Below are positions 55,050 to 64,000 of a stretch of 64,000 nucleotides of DNA, one piece after another (position 1 is the stretch's first letter; the number at the start of each line of letters is the position of its first letter). Source of the DNA: Nocardioides terrigena (GTDB taxonomy: Bacteria; Actinomycetota; Actinomycetes; Propionibacteriales; Nocardioidaceae); NCBI RefSeq assembly GCF_003047265.1, contig NZ_PZYY01000003.1:248001-312000 (forward strand), in the 5' to 3' direction. Made by a program: the position numbers and the translations under genes. The notes beneath the pieces are model-generated. The model worked only from the letters and a program-made list of their open reading frames with translations, was not told the origin of the DNA and searched no databases.

Positions 55050-56936
55050 TCACCCGACCTGCGCCGCGTCCTCCCGGAACTGCGTGGCGTACAGGTCGGC
55101 GTACAGGCCACCCTCGGCGAGCAGCGACGCGTGCGTCCCGGACTGGACGACGCGGCCGTCCTCGAGCACGAGGATCTGGTCGGCGTTGCGCACGGTCGAG
55201 AGCCGGTGCGCGATGACGAGGGAGGTCCGCTCCTCCAGGGCGGCGTCGAGGGCGCGCTGCACGGCGGCCTCCGACTCGCTGTCGAGGTGGGCGGTGGCCT
55301 CGTCGAGGACGACGATCGACGGGGACTTGAGCAGCAACCGGGCGATGGCGAGGCGCTGCCGCTCCCCTCCGGAGAGCCGGTAGCCGCGGTCGCCGACGAC
55401 GGTGTCGAGGCCGTCGGGCAGGCTCCGCGCCAGGGTGCCGACCTGCGCCGCCTCGAGCGCCGCCCAGATCTCCTCGTCGGTGGCACCGGGGCGGGCGTAG
55501 ACGAGGTTGGCCCGGATCGTGTCGTGGAACATGTGGGCGTCCTGGGTGACGTAGCCGACCGCGTCCTCCAGCGACTCCAGGGTGACGTCGCGGACGTCCT
55601 GGCCGCCGACACGCACGGCGCCGGACGTGGCGTCGTACAACCGGGCGACCAGGTGCGTGACGGTCGTCTTGCCGGCGCCGGACGGGCCGACGAGGGCGAC
55701 CATCTGGCCGGGCTCCGCGGTGAACGAGACACCGTTCAGCACCTCGCCGTTGTCCCGGGACTCGACCCGCGCGACCTTCTCCAACGACGCGAGGGACACC
55801 TCGTCCGCGCTGGGGTAGCTGAACGAGACGTGGTCGAACTCGAGCCGGGAGGCGGTACGCGGAAGCACGGTAGCGCCGGGCTTCTCGGCGACCAGCGACG
55901 GCAGGTCGAGCACCTCGAAGACCCGCTCGAAGCTGACCAGCGCGGTCATCACGTCGATGCGCACGTTGGAGAGTCCCTGGAGCGGGCCGAGCAGGCGCAG
56001 GAGCAGCGTCGCCAGGGCGAACAGCGTGCCCACGGTCAGCTCGTCCTGGATGGCGAGGTGACCGCCGACGCCGTAGACCAGCGCGGTGGCCAGCGCCGGG
56101 ACGAGCATCATGGAGGCGCCGAAGATCCGGGTGATGAGCGAGATCCGCACCCCGAGGTCGCGCACGACGCCCGCCTTCTGGGCGAAGACGACGTCCTCCT
56201 CGGTGCGGCGGCCGAAGAGCTTGAGCAGCATGGCGCCGCCCACGTTGAAGCGCTCGGTCATCGCGTTGCCGAGGTCGGCGTTGCCGTCCATCTGGTCGCG
56301 GGTCAGCCCGGCCAGCTTGGTGCCGACGATCCGCGAGGTGATCAGCAGGATGGGGAAGAGCATCAGGCACAGCAGGGTCACCTGCCAGCTCAGCGCCAGC
56401 ATCGCGATGCCGACCACCACGACCGAGATCGAGTTGGACACCGTGCTCGACAGGGTGGACGTGAAGGCGCGCTGGGCGCCGATCACGTCGTTGTTGAGCC
56501 GCGACACGAGGGCGCCGGTCTGGGTGCGGGTGAAGAAGGCCAGGCTCTGCCGCTGCACGTGGCCGAAGACCTGCGTGCGGAGGTCGAAGATGAGGCCCTC
56601 GCCGATCCGCGAGGAGAACCAGCCGGCGACCACCGCGAGGGCTGCGCTGACGATCGCCACGCCCGCCATCGCGAGCGCGAGCAGGGTGACCAGGCGGCCG
56701 TTGCCAGCCGTGATGCCGTCGTCCACCAGGCGCTGCACGAGCAGCGGGTTGACGACCACGAGGCAGGCGTCGACCACGGTCAGCAGCAGGAACACGGTGA
56801 TGAGGCCGCGGTGCGGACGAGCGAACGACAGCACGCGGCGTACGGTCTCGCGGCTCACGCCACGCGGCACCTCGGACCGGTCGGTGCGCATGTGGCGGAA
56901 GACCGCTCCACGCCCACCGGGGCTCATCATCGACAT
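55050..56936 (-). CDS. ABC exporter, fused membrane and ATPase domains
   Basis: This 628-residue half-transporter has six membrane helices (residues 45-330), a Walker A GPSGAGKTT near 415, signature LSGGERQRLAIARLLL, and Walker B IVVLDEATAHLD. It resembles multidrug or lipid exporters of the MsbA/LmrA type. GAGGAGG lies five bases before the ATG. The upstream 50 bp contain two palindromes that could be operators, so expression is probably regulated. Confidence 0.95.
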   Translation of the reverse strand: MSMMSPGGRGAVFRHMRTDRSEVPRGVSRETVRRVLSFARPHRGLITVFLLLTVVDACLVVVNPLLVQRLVDDGITAGNGRLVTLLALAMAGVAIVSAALAVVAGWFSSRIGEGLIFDLRTQVFGHVQRQSLAFFTRTQTGALVSRLNNDVIGAQRAFTSTLSSTVSNSISVVVVGIAMLALSWQVTLLCLMLFPILLITSRIVGTKLAGLTRDQMDGNADLGNAMTERFNVGGAMLLKLFGRRTEEDVVFAQKAGVVRDLGVRISLITRIFGASMMLVPALATALVYGVGGHLAIQDELTVGTLFALATLLLRLLGPLQGLSNVRIDVMTALVSFERVFEVLDLPSLVAEKPGATVLPRTASRLEFDHVSFSYPSADEVSLASLEKVARVESRDNGEVLNGVSFTAEPGQMVALVGPSGAGKTTVTHLVARLYDATSGAVRVGGQDVRDVTLESLEDAVGYVTQDAHMFHDTIRANLVYARPGATDEEIWAALEAAQVGTLARSLPDGLDTVVGDRGYRLSGGERQRLAIARLLLKSPSIVVLDEATAHLDSESEAAVQRALDAALEERTSLVIAHRLSTVRNADQILVLEDGRVVQSGTHASLLAEGGLYADLYATQFREDAAQVG

Positions 56937-56965
56937 GCGACCTCCTCAGGTCCTGCAGTGGCACG

Positions 56966-57007
56966 TCCCGATCGGGAGGCTAGGACTTCATGTCCACATG
57001 AGGACAA
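56966..57007 (-). promoter_or_regulatory. promoter of the ABC exporter with two operator-like palindromes
   Basis: The leftward -10 is TAGCCT (56982-56977) and the -35 is TTGTCC (57007-57002), with a 19-bp spacer. TGTCC-ACATGA-GGACA (56991-57006) covers the -35 and spacer, and the perfect palindrome TCCCGATCGGGA (56966-56977) lies at the start of transcription. A 19-bp spacer with a dyad is typical of MerR-activated promoters, but a MarR/TetR operator is as likely. Confidence 0.5.
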
Positions 57008-57024
57008 GTCGGCGGCGCTCCGGG

Positions 57025-58623
<1,599 letters not shown>

Positions 58624-58740
58624 CGGTCCCGAGTGTACGGAGGAAGGACCCACCCCTAGGAATCGGCGGTGACGCGCGATCGGGCAACGGCGCGTTAGCC
58701 TGCCCCCCGACCCTCCTGCTCCACCGAAAGGCGCACCCTC

Positions 58741-59673
58741 ATGCGGTTCAACCCGAAGGCTGACATCAGCGGAGGTCGCGTCGGCGACGCCGGGCGTGGC
58801 GGTGGCGGCGGTGGCGGTGGCATGCGCATCCCGATGCCCGGTGGCACCAAGGCCGGCGGCGGCATCGGTGGCGTGCTGGTCATCATCTTGTTCCTCGTCC
58901 TCACCCAGTGCATGGGCGGCGGCGGAGGTGGCGGCACGGCCATCGACCCGACCAGCCAGGGCGGCAACCCCTCGGGCCTGGACCAGGACAGCGAGCGCTA
59001 CGCCAACTGCAGGACCGGCGCCGACGCGGAGAACGACGCCGACTGCGCCCGCAAGGCCGTGCTCCTGTCCCTCGAGCAGTACTGGGGGGCCACGCTGCCC
59101 GAGCAGGGCGGCACCGAGCTCGTCCCCGCGCAGACCATCACCTTCAGCGGTGGCGTCAACACCGGCTGCGGCCAGGCCACCTCCCAGGTCGGCCCGTTCT
59201 ACTGCCCGGCCGACCAGCAGATCTACCTCGACACGACCTTCTTCTCCGACGTGCTCGAGGGACAGCTCGGCGGGCAGGGCGGCGACTTCGTCGAGCCCTA
59301 CGTCCTCGCCCACGAGTACGGGCACCACATCCAGAACATGCTCGGCACCATGGGCCAGGTCCGCACCCAGCAGGGCCCCGAGTCCGACGCCGTGCGCCTC
59401 GAGCTGCAGGCCGACTGCTACGCCGGCATGTGGACGCGCGACGCCAGCGACGGTGACGGCATCCTCCTCGACCTCGACCAGGGCGACATCGACGAGGCGA
59501 TCGACTCGGCCAAGACCGTCGGTGACGACCGGATCCAGCAGAAGTCCGGCCAGCGGGTCGACCCCGAGGGCTGGACCCACGGGTCGTCGGAGCAGCGGAT
59601 GCGCTGGTTCATGGTCGGCTTCGAGGAGGGCTCTCTCGAGGCGTGCGACACGTTCGCCGCCACCGAGCTCTGA
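58741..59673 (+). CDS. YpfJ family neutral zinc metallopeptidase
   Basis: This 310-residue protein has a Gly-rich N-terminus (two poly-Gly stretches flanking a membrane helix at about 43-56), then a secreted or periplasmic domain with the zinc motif HEYGHH at 191-196 and the third ligand Glu in LELQADCYAGMW. It matches the YpfJ / neutral zinc metallopeptidase family, of unknown substrate. TAGCCT sits about 40 bp upstream and GAAAGG is close to the ATG, so the transcript is leadered. Confidence 0.94.
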   Translation: MRFNPKADISGGRVGDAGRGGGGGGGGMRIPMPGGTKAGGGIGGVLVIILFLVLTQCMGGGGGGGTAIDPTSQGGNPSGLDQDSERYANCRTGADAENDADCARKAVLLSLEQYWGATLPEQGGTELVPAQTITFSGGVNTGCGQATSQVGPFYCPADQQIYLDTTFFSDVLEGQLGGQGGDFVEPYVLAHEYGHHIQNMLGTMGQVRTQQGPESDAVRLELQADCYAGMWTRDASDGDGILLDLDQGDIDEAIDSAKTVGDDRIQQKSGQRVDPEGWTHGSSEQRMRWFMVGFEEGSLEACDTFAATEL

Positions 59674-59683
59674 CCCGCTCCTC

Positions 59684-59750
59684 GGGGTAGTCCGTGACGG
59701 TCGGACCCCTGGATCGCGAGATCCGGGGTCCCTTCGTCACGGACTACCCC
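59684..59750. terminator. 67-nt nested perfect hairpin between convergent genes
   Basis: The outer stem is 16 pairs (GGGGTAGTCCGTGACG at 59684-59699, CGTCACGGACTACCCC at 59735-59750). After a GTC/CTT internal loop come seven pairs (GGACCCC/GGGGTCC), a bulged T, and five pairs (GGATC/GATCC) closed by the GNRA tetraloop GCGA. It lies 10 bp after the metallopeptidase stop and 4 bp before the phosphotransferase stop. It has no T-tract and is most likely a bidirectional terminator. Confidence 0.75.
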
Positions 59751-59754
59751 AGGA

Positions 59755-60657
59755 TCAGCCGAGCAGGGCCTCGATCTGCGTCACCTGGCGCTGCATCGCG
59801 ACGATGTACGGCGCGACCGCGGGGTGGCGGAACTTGCCGGCGAGGGCGCCCTCCCCGTCGGCGACCCGGCCGAGCGCCCAGTCGACCCGGGTGAGGGCGG
59901 TGTAGACGGCGGTCACCTGGGCGCCGAGCTCGGCCTGCTCCCGGGTCGCGGAGCCTTCGGGGAGGCCGTCGAGGTAGGCGTCGATCAAGGTCTCGAACCC
60001 CTCGCGCGAGGACAGCGAGAGGTAGCCGAGGTCGGCACCCACGGGCCCCGTGCCGAGGTGCGACCAGTCGATGGCCACGGCATCGCTGCCGTCACGGACG
60101 GGCACGTTGGCGGCGACCGGGTCCCCGTGCTGGGCGACCCGGGGCAGGTCGTCGCAGCGGGCGAGCCACGAGTCCCGCCTGCTCCACAGGTGCTCGGCGA
60201 TGTCGGCCGTCGGCGTCCGGGCGAGGGTGCGCCACCCCCCGCGACGCTCGACGAGGCCGAGCCGGGTGCGGAGCTGACCGGTGGCCAGCCACGGCTCGTC
60301 ACCGAGGTCGGCCCCGGCGAAGCGCCCGAGGCAGTGCGCGATGAAGAGCCCGCCCGGGGCCTCGCCCGTCACTCGCTCGTGCACCACGGTCACGCCGTCC
60401 TCGTCCTCGTCCACCCGGACGACGGGGGCCTCGCGCAGCCCGGGGGTGCGGCGTACGACACCGGACAGCGCGACGTCCGCGGCCCGCCGCCAGTAGCCGG
60501 TGTCCCGTGGGTCGCGCAGGCCGGCCGGGTCGGGCGGCTCGGGGGCGGCGAAGCGCTTGACCACCAGCTCGCGGCCGTCCTCGACCGCGGACCACACGCC
60601 GAACGTCGACGGGCCGGCGCCGGGGAGTCGCTGCCAACCGGGCTCGGGCTGCCACAT
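59755..60657 (-). CDS. aminoglycoside phosphotransferase-family kinase
   Basis: This 300-residue protein has a protein-kinase-like fold. The catalytic loop is AQHGDPVAANVPV with the catalytic Asp (about 184) and Asn, and the metal-binding Asp is in AIDWSHLGTG (about 201). The N-lobe Lys is in ELVVKRF. Similar proteins phosphorylate small molecules, and the true substrate is unknown. TAGCGT ends seven bases before the ATG. Confidence 0.88.
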   Translation of the reverse strand: MWQPEPGWQRLPGAGPSTFGVWSAVEDGRELVVKRFAAPEPPDPAGLRDPRDTGYWRRAADVALSGVVRRTPGLREAPVVRVDEDEDGVTVVHERVTGEAPGGLFIAHCLGRFAGADLGDEPWLATGQLRTRLGLVERRGGWRTLARTPTADIAEHLWSRRDSWLARCDDLPRVAQHGDPVAANVPVRDGSDAVAIDWSHLGTGPVGADLGYLSLSSREGFETLIDAYLDGLPEGSATREQAELGAQVTAVYTALTRVDWALGRVADGEGALAGKFRHPAVAPYIVAMQRQVTQIEALLG

Positions 60658-60667
60658 GGCGAGGACG

Positions 60668-62233
60668 CTAGCCGATGTCGCGGCTGCGGAAGCGCAACCA
60701 GGCGACGAGCAGCGCCGCGCCCGCGAGCCCGGTCATCACCAGGCCGGGAGTCCAGACGAAGGCCTCGGAGGGGTACTTCGGCACGTGGTGGTAGGGCGAG
60801 AGCCCGATCAGCCAGTCCGGCAGCCGCAGCGTCTCCCCCACCTGGCCGACGGTCACGAAGGCCGCCAGCAGCGCCCAGCCGGCGACCGCCCATCGGCTGC
60901 GGATGGTGAGGAGGACCAGACCGAGGCCCAGCACCAGCCACACGGCGGGCGCCTGGGCGAGGGACGCCCACACCGGGTCGAGGCCGTCGCCGCGCCCGAC
61001 CGCGGTGGCCGCCCCGGACACGAGCAGCAGCCACGTGGACCCGACGATGGCCAGTCCGCCCACCGCCAGGAGAACCCGGTCCCGCGTCGTCGCCGTCGCG
61101 AGGACGGTCTCGGTGCGGCCCGCGTACTCGTCCCCCGCCGCCCGGGTGATGGCGGCGATCCCGAAGCAGGTGATCACCACCGCGATGATCGACGCCAGCG
61201 CGAAGACCAGGGCGTCCTGCAGGCCGCCGAGGCCGCCCATCGCCTCGATGACCGCCCGGGCGTCGGCCGAGTCGAGCATCGAGCCGATGTCGGGCACGAT
61301 CGACCCCATCAGGACCCCCATCCCCGCGATCCCGACGGTCCAGCCCAGCAGGGCGGTGGACTGGTTGTGCCAGGCGAGGGCGACGGCGTCCCGGAGGCGC
61401 GGTGAGCCGTGGGCGGGACCCGGGCGGTCCGGCAGCAGGCCGGAGCCGAGGTCCCGTCGCCGGCGCAGGGCCACCGCGACAAAGGTCAGGGCGGCCGCCA
61501 GGAGCGGGTGGAGGACCAGCACCCAGGGGCGGGGCTCGGACCAGGCGCTCAGTCGCGTCCCCCAGCCGAACGGGCTCGCCCAACCCAGCCACCACGCCGT
61601 GGTGTCCCCCACGGCGCGCACGAGGTAGAGGCCGCCGATCACGCCCGAGGCCACGAACCCCACGGTGCGCGCACTGCTCGAGACCTGCGCGGCGAGCAGG
61701 CCCACGGCGGCGCCGACCAGGGCGATCCCGGTCCAGGACGCCCCGAAGAGCACCGCCCCAGCGACCGGCAGCCCACCGGCGACGTTGCCCACGGCCGCCA
61801 GCACCCCGACGGCGACGGCGGCCAGCGCGGCCTCCGCCAGCGCGGCGGCGACCGGGGCGTCCGCGCCGACGGCCGTGGCACCGACCAGCTCGGCGCGACC
61901 GCTCTCCTCCTCGACACGCGTGTGCCGACGGACGATCACCACCCCCATGAACGCCACGAACACGGCGTACAGGACGGTCATCTTGGCCATGGCCAGCTCG
62001 CCGACACTGGCGGTGTCGAGGATCGGCCCGTAGAGGGCCACGATCGCCGGGCTGGCGTTGATGGCCTCGGCGGCCGCGACCCGCTCGCGGGCGTCGGCAT
62101 ACAGGCCGGTCGTGCCCACCGCGCTGGCGGCGACCATGGCCCCGAGGACGCCCACCCATGCGGGGAGCAGGACCCGGTCGCGCCTGAGCGCGAAGCGGAC
62201 GAGCAGCAGGGTCCCCTTGAGCTGCACACTCAC
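60668..62233 (-). CDS. ABC-2 type exporter permease (large)
   Basis: This 521-residue membrane protein has about twelve hydrophobic segments in two similar halves, each with an ABC-2-like loop ([18 protein letters not shown] and [14 protein letters not shown]). This points to an internal duplication that replaces a permease dimer. The GTG start overlaps the stop of the ATPase gene by four bases. Similar proteins in actinobacteria are described as antibiotic or polyketide exporters. Confidence 0.92.
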   Translation of the reverse strand: MSVQLKGTLLLVRFALRRDRVLLPAWVGVLGAMVAASAVGTTGLYADARERVAAAEAINASPAIVALYGPILDTASVGELAMAKMTVLYAVFVAFMGVVIVRRHTRVEEESGRAELVGATAVGADAPVAAALAEAALAAVAVGVLAAVGNVAGGLPVAGAVLFGASWTGIALVGAAVGLLAAQVSSSARTVGFVASGVIGGLYLVRAVGDTTAWWLGWASPFGWGTRLSAWSEPRPWVLVLHPLLAAALTFVAVALRRRRDLGSGLLPDRPGPAHGSPRLRDAVALAWHNQSTALLGWTVGIAGMGVLMGSIVPDIGSMLDSADARAVIEAMGGLGGLQDALVFALASIIAVVITCFGIAAITRAAGDEYAGRTETVLATATTRDRVLLAVGGLAIVGSTWLLLVSGAATAVGRGDGLDPVWASLAQAPAVWLVLGLGLVLLTIRSRWAVAGWALLAAFVTVGQVGETLRLPDWLIGLSPYHHVPKYPSEAFVWTPGLVMTGLAGAALLVAWLRFRSRDIG

Positions 62234-63120
62234 GGCGTGCTCCGGTAGGCGTCGAGGAAGAGCTCCTCGAGGGTGGGAGGGGTGCTGGTCAGCGAGAGGA
62301 CGCCGGCCCCGTCGAGCGCGGACAGCAGCGCGGGCAGGCCGACGGGATCGACCGAGCAGCTGATGACCCGTCCCTCGGTGACCACCTCGTGCACCCCGGG
62401 CACGGCGGCCAGGTCCGGGACGACGCCCGAGACCTCCGCCCGGACCCGGTTGCGCCGCAGGTGCCGCAGGTCGGTCAACGAGCCGGTCTCCACGGTCCGG
62501 CCCTCGCGGATGATGGTGACCCGGTCCGCCAGCCGCTCGACCTCGCTCAGGATGTGGCTGGAGAGCAGCACCGTCGTGCCCGTCCCCCGGTGCTCGGCCA
62601 GGCACTCGTTGAAGACCTGCTCCATGAGCGGGTCGAGGCCGGAGGTGGGCTCGTCGAGGACGAGCAGCTCGACCGGTGCGGCGAAGGCGGCGACCAGGGC
62701 GACCTTCTGCCGGTTGCCCTTGGAGTAGGCGCGGCCCTTCTTGGTCGGGTCGAGCCCGAACCGCTCGAGCAGCTCCTCGCGCCGGGTGTCGGCGGGGCGC
62801 ACGCCGCGCATGCGGAGCAGCAGGTCGATGGTCTCGCCCCCGGAGAGGTTGGGCCACAGGCTCACGTCGCCGGGCACGTAGGCCAGCCGGCCGTGGATCT
62901 CGGTCGCGTCACGCCACGGGTCGAGGCCGAAGACCGTGGCCGATCCGCTGTCGACCCTCAGCAGCCCGAGGAGCACCCGCAGCGTCGTCGACTTGCCGGC
63001 ACCGTTGGGCCCGAGGAAGCCGTGCACCTCGCCCGGCGCCACCGTCAGGTCCAGCCCGTCGAGGGCCCGGGAACGGCCGAAGGTCTTGACGAGACCGCTG
63101 ATCTCGATGGGGTTCGCCAC
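62230..63120 (-). CDS. ABC transporter ATP-binding protein
   Basis: This 296-residue ATPase powers the permease gene downstream. It has Walker [10 protein letters not shown] at 37-45, the signature region [15 protein letters not shown], and Walker [14 protein letters not shown] chose the GTG at 63120, ten codons inside the longest frame, because TAGCCT ends seven bases upstream (leaderless). It overlaps the permease start by four bases. Confidence 0.94.
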   Translation of the reverse strand: MANPIEISGLVKTFGRSRALDGLDLTVAPGEVHGFLGPNGAGKSTTLRVLLGLLRVDSGSATVFGLDPWRDATEIHGRLAYVPGDVSLWPNLSGGETIDLLLRMRGVRPADTRREELLERFGLDPTKKGRAYSKGNRQKVALVAAFAAPVELLVLDEPTSGLDPLMEQVFNECLAEHRGTGTTVLLSSHILSEVERLADRVTIIREGRTVETGSLTDLRHLRRNRVRAEVSGVVPDLAAVPGVHEVVTEGRVISCSVDPVGLPALLSALDGAGVLSLTSTPPTLEELFLDAYRSTP

Positions 63121-63198
63121 GACCTCAAGGCTAGGCGCGGCGCCGGTCACCGGGCAGGGACGAAAGACCCGTCGGGAGCGGCGCAGGACCCGGCGGCC

Positions 63199-63801
63199 TC
63201 AGGCGTTGGTGACGTCGACCGACAGCGACTGCGCGTCGGCGATCGCCTGGTCGAGGACCGCGCGCCGGGGGTCGGGCACCGGCAACCACGGCTCCACCAA
63301 CCGCATCCCGGACAGCCGAGCGTCGGTCAGCACCTCGTCCACCGCCGTCCGGTCTCCGCCCGTCACGAGAGGTCCCGGACGCAGGATCCGCGCCGCGTGC
63401 TCGGCCGCGGCCTCGTAGGCCTGGCGGGCCTGGTTGTCGCGTCGGCGCGCGAAGCGCTGCTGGCTCTGGCCCCCGGCCTTGGTCCGGCCCTGCACGTGGC
63501 GCTGGCCGATCTTGTGCTCGACCATCCGCGCGCCCTCGAGCCGGGCCACCGCGAACCCGCCCTTGCGGACGAGCAGCACCCCCCACCGGTCAGGGGGGCC
63601 GGATGCAGCGAGCAGGGCGCCGACGTCGGGCACGGCGTCGTACGTCGCGGCGAACGGCGGGCGGGCCACGAACGACGACCCGTCGGCGGCCTCGCCACGC
63701 AGCCCACCGTCCTCGACGGCGTACGACGTGGCCCCGTGCCGGGCCTCGAAGTTGACGACCCAGCGCTCGAGGCGGGCGGGCGGGACCAGGACGACGGGCA
63801 C
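63199..63801 (-). CDS. acVLRF1-type (Vms1-like) peptidyl-tRNA release factor
   Basis: This 200-residue protein matches the actinobacterial Vms1-like release factor 1 family, related to eRF1. The glutamine motif lies in GRTKAGGQSQQRFARRR, with the catalytic Gln near 112 following a GG. Family members cleave peptidyl-tRNA on stalled or split ribosomes. The GTG at 63801 is supported by TACCGT ending seven bases upstream. Next on the right, and also leftward, is an XRE regulator. Confidence 0.9.
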   Translation of the reverse strand: MPVVLVPPARLERWVVNFEARHGATSYAVEDGGLRGEAADGSSFVARPPFAATYDAVPDVGALLAASGPPDRWGVLLVRKGGFAVARLEGARMVEHKIGQRHVQGRTKAGGQSQQRFARRRDNQARQAYEAAAEHAARILRPGPLVTGGDRTAVDEVLTDARLSGMRLVEPWLPVPDPRRAVLDQAIADAQSLSVDVTNA

Positions 63802-63822
63802 GGCTCAGACGGTAGCCGCACC

Positions 63823-64000
63823 TCAGGCCGAGCGACCCGCCCCGTCGCTGACCCGCGGGAAGGGACGGAGCGAGAACACCGCCTCCACCGGCACCCCGAA
63901 GAACTCGGCGATCCGCAGGGCGAGGTCCAGGCTCGGGCTGTTCTCACCGCGCTCGAGGTAGCCGACGGTCTGGTAGTGCACGCCCAGGGCGGACGCGAGG
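63823..64000 (-). CDS. XRE/Cro-type HTH regulator, C-terminal part (cut by window edge)
   Basis: Only the last 58 complete codons are visible. They read as the second half of a Cro/C1-type helix-turn-helix (LGVHYQTVGYLERGENSPSL), followed by LALRIAEFFGVPVEAVFSLRPFP, a common ending for small transcriptional regulators. The gene starts beyond the right edge. It may be co-transcribed with the release-factor gene, which starts 21 bp downstream with its own -10. Confidence 0.85.
   Translation of the reverse strand, partial: LASALGVHYQTVGYLERGENSPSLDLALRIAEFFGVPVEAVFSLRPFPRVSDGAGRSA

Overview
The window is chromosomal DNA from a high-GC actinobacterium, most likely Nocardioides or a close relative in the Nocardioidaceae. 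This rests on very high GC, a mycothiol ligase gene (mshC), actinobacterial marker families (SCO1664, DUF3090, DUF5703, DUF3099, GuaB1, acVLRF1), a DUF222/HNH endonuclease, and a fabG-fabI pair resembling mabA-inhA. Genes are packed on both strands, with many 1-8 bp stop/start overlaps and several convergent overlaps. No rRNA, phage, insertion sequence or CRISPR array was seen. The genus is an inference.

Layout. 1-6.6 kb: the 5' part of metH, a PAC2-family gene, the leftward cluster phosphomutase-DUF3090-SCO1664-mshC, and corA. 6.6-12 kb: an MFS transporter, uppP, an aldo/keto reductase with a DUF5703 partner, and an M20 peptidase. 12-16 kb: tRNA-Leu(GAG) with its terminator, a HAD hydrolase and a LysR-like ligand domain divided by one bidirectional promoter, a nucleosidase and a BCCT transporter. 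16-23.3 kb: guaB1, a PLP decarboxylase, and two coupled acyl-CoA dehydrogenases behind a perfect palindromic operator, facing def. 23.3-31 kb: two SpoU-type RNA methyltransferases, cysG, a PEBP-like protein, a three-gene ABC-2 exporter, and a PP2C/SpoIIE phosphatase. 31-40 kb: an ankyrin protein and catalase, an alpha/beta hydrolase, the NfeD-SPFH-TauE operon, an ABC ATPase and serB. 40-45 kb: a cyanophycin operon (cyanophycinase, cyanophycin synthetase, cupin). 46-50 kb: a 33-bp tandem repeat, the HNH gene, and a stand-alone CphA-like Mur ligase without the ATP-grasp domain. 50-64 kb: fabG-fabI, dodecin, moaA, SURF1, an SDR, a multidrug-type ABC exporter, an ABC-F protein, a neutral zinc metallopeptidase, a phosphotransferase, a second ABC-2 exporter, a Vms1-like release factor, and the 3' end of an XRE regulator.

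The strongest window-wide pattern is transcriptional. About 32 genes have a TANNNT -10 hexamer (mostly TAGGGT, TAGGCT, TAGCCT or TAGCGT) ending 6-8 nt before the start codon, which predicts leaderless mRNAs and fixes several start sites. Convergent gene pairs are often separated by long perfect hairpins without a U-tract. The most unusual protein is the Mur ligase at 48053-49750, which resembles cyanophycin synthetase with its central ATP-grasp domain removed, in the same region as a complete cphB-cphA operon.
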